7,568 nucleotides of DNA from Rhodobacterales bacterium 34-62-10 (lineage in GTDB: Bacteria > Pseudomonadota > Alphaproteobacteria > Rhodobacterales > Rhodobacteraceae): contig NCJR01000089.1 of NCBI GenBank assembly GCA_002282555.1, positions 1 to 7,568 of the forward strand. Reading direction: 5' to 3'. Below the pieces are notes generated by a model that did not search any database, was not told the origin of the DNA, and saw nothing but the letters and a program-made list of their open reading frames with translations. This document shows, piece after piece, positions 4,590 to 7,568 of the stretch. Within the stretch, counting starts at the first letter, position 1; every line of letters begins with the position of its first letter. The translations under genes and the position numbers were made by a program.

Positions 4590-6425
4590 TCAGCCGATCA
4601 CGCCGCGCCCCTGCGTGGCGGCCGATTGCATCGTGCGGACCACGACAAAGGCGTCGCGCAGGTGGCTGCGTTCGAATTCCGACAAGACATTGGGCGACAT
4701 GAAGTTGTCAGGCTTGCCACCGGCGCGGATCAGGGCGGCCTGATGGTCCAGCCGGGTCTGTGCGATCAGGTCATAGGCATCCATCAGGTCGCGCCCACCA
4801 CTTTGGCTGACCAGACCGGCATCATGGGCCGCGGCGATCCGGGCACGGGTGTTGACCATGTCCAATTTCCCGCGCAGCGCGTAGATGCGGCCCAGATCGA
4901 CCACGGGGACCACACCGTTCAGTTTCATGTCGATGCGGTTCTTGTGCTCGCCGCTGCGCAGGGTGGCGAAACCGCGCAACAGGCCCAAGGGCGGGATATG
5001 CTTGAGCGAGTTCGACACCATATGCGCGACAAAGATCGAGTTGCGCGCCGCAGCTTCCAGCGTGTCGCGTTGCAGGTCCTTGAACAGCGAAGCCGTGCCG
5101 CCGATGGGTCGCAGGTCGAACATGACCGAGGCCAGCATCTGCGCCTCGGGGCTGGGGCTGTCGATCCAGCGGCGGAAGTAGCTGCGCCAGACATGCACCG
5201 GCTGGCACCAGCGCGGGTTGGTGGCCATCATGTCGCCAGGGCAATAGAAATAGCCCGCCGCATCCAGCCCGTCGCTTACAAATTTAGCCAGTGCCGCGAA
5301 ATAGGGCATGTGGGCGTCAGTCACGGCATCGTCCAGCATCAGGCAATTGTCCTGATCCGACACACCGGTCTGTTCCTGCCGCCCCTGCGAGCCGCAGGCG
5401 AGCCACAGATAGGGCACGGGCGGCGCGCCAAGATGGTTCTCGGCCAATATCAGCAGGCGGCGTGTGGCGGCATCTGCGATATCGGTGATCAGCCGCGTCA
5501 CGGTCTCGTGGCGGTTGCCGGCCCCCACCAGCTGCACCAGAAGGCGCGGGATATGGGCGGTGGCGGCGGCCATGTCGCCGGGATTTTCCGCACGCGCCAC
5601 ATCGCGCACCAGCGAGGCGGAGTTCGTCGCCTGATAGCGCGTCAGGTTGGTCTGGGTCACGATGCCCACAAACCTGCCCTGATCCACCACAGGCACATGC
5701 CCGAAGCGGCGTTCCATCATCATATGCAGCACGTCCGAGCCGATGGCGGATGGCGGCAGCGTCTCGGGGTTGGCGGTCATGATCTGGCGCACGGGGCGCG
5801 AGGGGTCCAGCCCCTCGGCCACCACGCGGTTGTTGATGTCATGCAGGGTCACGATCCCGGCCAGATGGTCGTCCTCGGTGATCCCCAGCGCCGAGATGCG
5901 GTGCGAGCGCATCAGCCGCGCGGCATCCACGATCGAGGTATCGACCGTGCAGGTCACCGGATCGCTGGCCATCAGCTGATCAACCCGTGTTTCGGTCAAC
6001 GCGGCAGGGCGGGCGGCATCCGCGGCCTCGCGCGCGCGGCTGCGGGTGAAAAACCGCCGTGCCCCCTCATGGGCGGCGATCATGGCGCGGAAATCATCGG
6101 CGGGCAGCATGAGCAGCAGCCCATCGCTGAGCGCGCGGGCATTGGTGCCGGTAAGCCCGCCACGCATCAGGCCACGCTCTCCGAATGAATTACGCGCGCG
6201 CAGATGCGAGACAACCTCGCCGGTATCCGAGGTGATCTCGACCTCGCCCTCGACAATCACATAAAGCCCCTCGCAGGGTTCGCCGTAGCGATAGATCACG
6301 TCCTCGCGCCGCACGCTCAGGGCACGGAACTGGCCCGCGATGCGCGTCAGGTCATCGGGCGCCAGATCGTCATAGGGGTGGATGGAGCCGAGAAACCGGC
6401 GTTGGTCGTCAGCAGAACGTGGCAT
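4590..6425 (-). CDS. cNMP-binding / CBS-pair / DUF294 nucleotidyltransferase-like protein
   Basis: This 611-aa soluble signalling protein has four modules in the usual order. Residues ~12-125 form a cyclic-nucleotide-binding (CRP-like) domain with FGE at 81-83 and an Arg in NARAL near 97. Residues ~145-268 form two CBS motifs (LMASDPVTCTVD...GIVTLHDI and IMTANPETLPP...GIVTQTNL) that normally bind adenosine nucleotides. Residues ~290-435 form the DUF294 GlnD-like nucleotidyltransferase domain with G345-S346, G348-R349, E351, D357 and D359 (GSQGRQE, SDQDN). Residues ~450-595 form the helical DUF294 C-terminal domain. All catalytic-type residues appear present; what it modifies is unknown. I start at the ATG at 6425, with GAGG 9 nt upstream; the adjacent in-frame TTG at 6428 would add one residue. 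It lies after the symporter terminator, so it probably has its own promoter, which I could not identify. Confidence 0.92.
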   Translation of the reverse strand: MPRSADDQRRFLGSIHPYDDLAPDDLTRIAGQFRALSVRREDVIYRYGEPCEGLYVIVEGEVEITSDTGEVVSHLRARNSFGERGLMRGGLTGTNARALSDGLLLMLPADDFRAMIAAHEGARRFFTRSRAREAADAARPAALTETRVDQLMASDPVTCTVDTSIVDAARLMRSHRISALGITEDDHLAGIVTLHDINNRVVAEGLDPSRPVRQIMTANPETLPPSAIGSDVLHMMMERRFGHVPVVDQGRFVGIVTQTNLTRYQATNSASLVRDVARAENPGDMAAATAHIPRLLVQLVGAGNRHETVTRLITDIADAATRRLLILAENHLGAPPVPYLWLACGSQGRQEQTGVSDQDNCLMLDDAVTDAHMPYFAALAKFVSDGLDAAGYFYCPGDMMATNPRWCQPVHVWRSYFRRWIDSPSPEAQMLASVMFDLRPIGGTASLFKDLQRDTLEAAARNSIFVAHMVSNSLKHIPPLGLLRGFATLRSGEHKNRIDMKLNGVVPVVDLGRIYALRGKLDMVNTRARIAAAHDAGLVSQSGGRDLMDAYDLIAQTRLDHQAALIRAGGKPDNFMSPNVLSEFERSHLRDAFVVVRTMQSAATQGRGVIG

Positions 6426-6500
6426 CAAACCGATCCTCGGGCATGTTCCTGTGGCTGTGTCAGCCCATGTCTAGCGCAGGGGCGTGCGGCGGAACATCTG

Positions 6501-6534
6501 AAAAAGCGAAACGGGCGGTCCTTTCGAACCGCCC
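6501..6534 (-). terminator. Intrinsic terminator after the symporter gene
   Basis: GGGCGGT (6513-6519) and ACCGCCC (6528-6534) form a 7-bp GC-rich stem with an 8-nt loop, starting 11 nt past the symporter stop. Read on the minus strand the stem is followed by GTTTCGCTTTTT. It is a good rho-independent terminator and separates symporter transcription from the downstream CBS/DUF294 operon, at least partly. Confidence 0.8.
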
Positions 6535-6545
6535 GCCCTGTTGGT

Positions 6546-7568
6546 TTAGTGGCCGGTGGCCGCACCCGCGCCTTTCGGCACACGGATGGATTCCACCAGA
6601 TCCTGGATCTCACGCGGGGGTTCTTTGGTCATGCTCGACACGATATAGGCTGTGCCGAAGTTCAGGATCGCGCCCACGGTCCCGAAGGAGGCCGGTGCGA
6701 TACCGAACAGCCAGTTGGCAGGCACGTTTTCCAGCGTTGCCGTGCCGGGGATGAAGAACCAGCCCAGATACAGGAAGATGTAGATGGCGGTCGAGAACAG
6801 ACCCACCAGCATCCCTGCAATCGCGCCTTCCTTGTTGATGCGCTTCGAGAAGATGCCCATCATCAGAACCGGGAAGATCGTCGCCGCCGCCAGACCGAAG
6901 GCCAGCGCCACCACCTGAGCCGCGAAGCCCGGAGGGTTGAGGCCAAGCCATGTCGCCAGCACGATGGCAAAGCCCATCGAGACACGGGCGGCCAGAAGTT
7001 CGCCCTTTTCGCTGATGTTGGGGTTGATCGACCCCTTGATCAGATCATGCGACACAGCCGACGAAATCGCCAGCAGCAGACCCGCTGCCGTTGACAGCGC
7101 CGCCGCCAGACCGCCAGCCGCGACCAGCGCGATCACCCAGCCCGGAAGAGCTGCGATCTCGGGGTTGGCCAGAACCATCATGTCGTTGTCGACTTTGGTC
7201 AGTTCGTTGCCAGCCCAGCCACGCTCGGCTGCAATCGTCTGCATCGCAGGGCTGCTCTCGTTGTAATACTGGATGAAGCCGTCGCCGTTCTTGTCTTCAA
7301 AGCCCAGCAGACCGGTGTTCTTCCAGGTATTGATCCAGCTGAGCGACGGATCGGTGTTGATCGCCTCCAGCGAGATCGGATCACCTGCCAGCGCCTCGCC
7401 AGTGACGGCGTTCGGCCAGAAGGTGGTGGTCAGGTTCATCCGCGCCATCGACCCCACGGCAGGTGCCACGGTGTAAAGCAGCGCGATGAAGACCAGTGCC
7501 CAACCCGCAGACCAGCGTGCATCGGCCACGCGCGGCACGGTGAAGAAGCGGATGATGACGTGCGGCAG
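6546..7568 (-). CDS. Sodium:solute symporter, VC_2705/ActP-like (C-terminal part)
   Basis: This is the C-terminal ~340 residues of an SSF-family sodium:solute symporter; the 5' end lies beyond the right edge, where the frame stays open. It begins LPHVIIRFFTVP, a conserved SSF stretch, followed by the helix SAGWALVFIALLYTVAPAV and then by AGGLAAALSTAAGLLLAISS, typical of acetate/monocarboxylate symporters. About six membrane helices are visible (window residues ~20-39, 141-173, 194-210, 215-240, 248-273, 287-313). The ~95-residue soluble loop between the first two is much longer than in ActP proper and is the mark of the VC_2705 subfamily. It contains an EF-hand-like DKNGDGFIQYYN. The full family length is near 580 aa, so roughly 240 residues are missing. 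The gene ends in TAA and is followed by a terminator. The likely substrate is acetate or another short carboxylate, inferred from the family. A DUF4212 partner gene would be expected just upstream, outside the window. Confidence 0.93.
   Translation of the reverse strand: MPHVIIRFFTVPRVADARWSAGWALVFIALLYTVAPAVGSMARMNLTTTFWPNAVTGEALAGDPISLEAINTDPSLSWINTWKNTGLLGFEDKNGDGFIQYYNESSPAMQTIAAERGWAGNELTKVDNDMMVLANPEIAALPGWVIALVAAGGLAAALSTAAGLLLAISSAVSHDLIKGSINPNISEKGELLAARVSMGFAIVLATWLGLNPPGFAAQVVALAFGLAAATIFPVLMMGIFSKRINKEGAIAGMLVGLFSTAIYIFLYLGWFFIPGTATLENVPANWLFGIAPASFGTVGAILNFGTAYIVSSMTKEPPREIQDLVESIRVPKGAGAATGH

Noticed and set aside
4626..6188. 520-codon open frame on the plus strand, antisense to the CBS/DUF294 gene
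   Set aside because: Its translation is rich in His, Arg, Gly and Gln with no recognisable domain. It mirrors a well-supported gene with clear motifs, and long antisense frames are common in GC-rich DNA.
1..7568. CRISPR array, complete tRNA, rRNA or riboswitch
   Set aside because: I saw no regularly spaced repeat-spacer pattern, no complete cloverleaf (only the 3' fragment at 2521-2536), and no conserved riboswitch core on either strand.

Overview
The window looks like an alphaproteobacterium, most likely a Rhodobacterales (Roseobacter/Paracoccus-type) genome. The basis is the GC-rich coding style of the right two thirds, the protein sequences (a VC_2705-type symporter, a CBS/DUF294 protein and a PAS-exonuclease), and the P4/alphaproteobacterial style of the integrase. 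Every gene I accept lies on the minus strand. The window is a junction between an inserted mobile island (left, about 1-2537) and an ordinary chromosomal gene cluster (right, about 2581-7568).

Island part. The left edge (1 to about 96) carries tandem cggaat/ggtgggcgg repeats typical of one end of an IS21-type insertion sequence whose transposase genes would lie outside the window. Next come a strong plus-strand intrinsic terminator (143-174), a small AlpA/excisionase-like winged-helix gene (173-349) with an inverted repeat upstream (382-399), a 253-aa protein with a possible DNA-binding C-terminus (432-1193), and a complete tyrosine integrase (1193-2377). The integrase and the 253-aa gene overlap by one base (TGATG) and are probably translationally coupled. 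About 140 bp upstream of the integrase start, a 16-nt segment reads like the 3' end of a tRNA (CCGCC-CCCGGGC-A-CCA). I take it as the right-hand attachment-site repeat of the island. The intact tRNA (perhaps tRNA-Leu) and the cargo would lie to the left. GC content in hand-counted 60-nt lines is about one half in the 253-aa gene and about 70% in the chromosomal part.

Chromosomal part. Reading in the direction of transcription (right to left): the C-terminal ~340 residues of a VC_2705/ActP-like sodium:solute symporter; an intrinsic terminator; a cNMP-binding/CBS/DUF294 nucleotidyltransferase-like protein; a small unrecognised two-helix membrane protein; and a membrane-anchored HAMP-PAS-DEDDh exonuclease. 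The last two are separated by only 2 nt, with a consensus Shine-Dalgarno inside the end of the upstream gene. The arrangement of a monocarboxylate-type symporter, a nucleotide-sensing NTase-like protein and a DnaQ-like exonuclease recurs in Proteobacteria. It suggests a signalling module attached to carbon uptake, although its biochemistry is, to my knowledge, poorly defined. The island has inserted directly downstream of this cluster without breaking a gene visible here.
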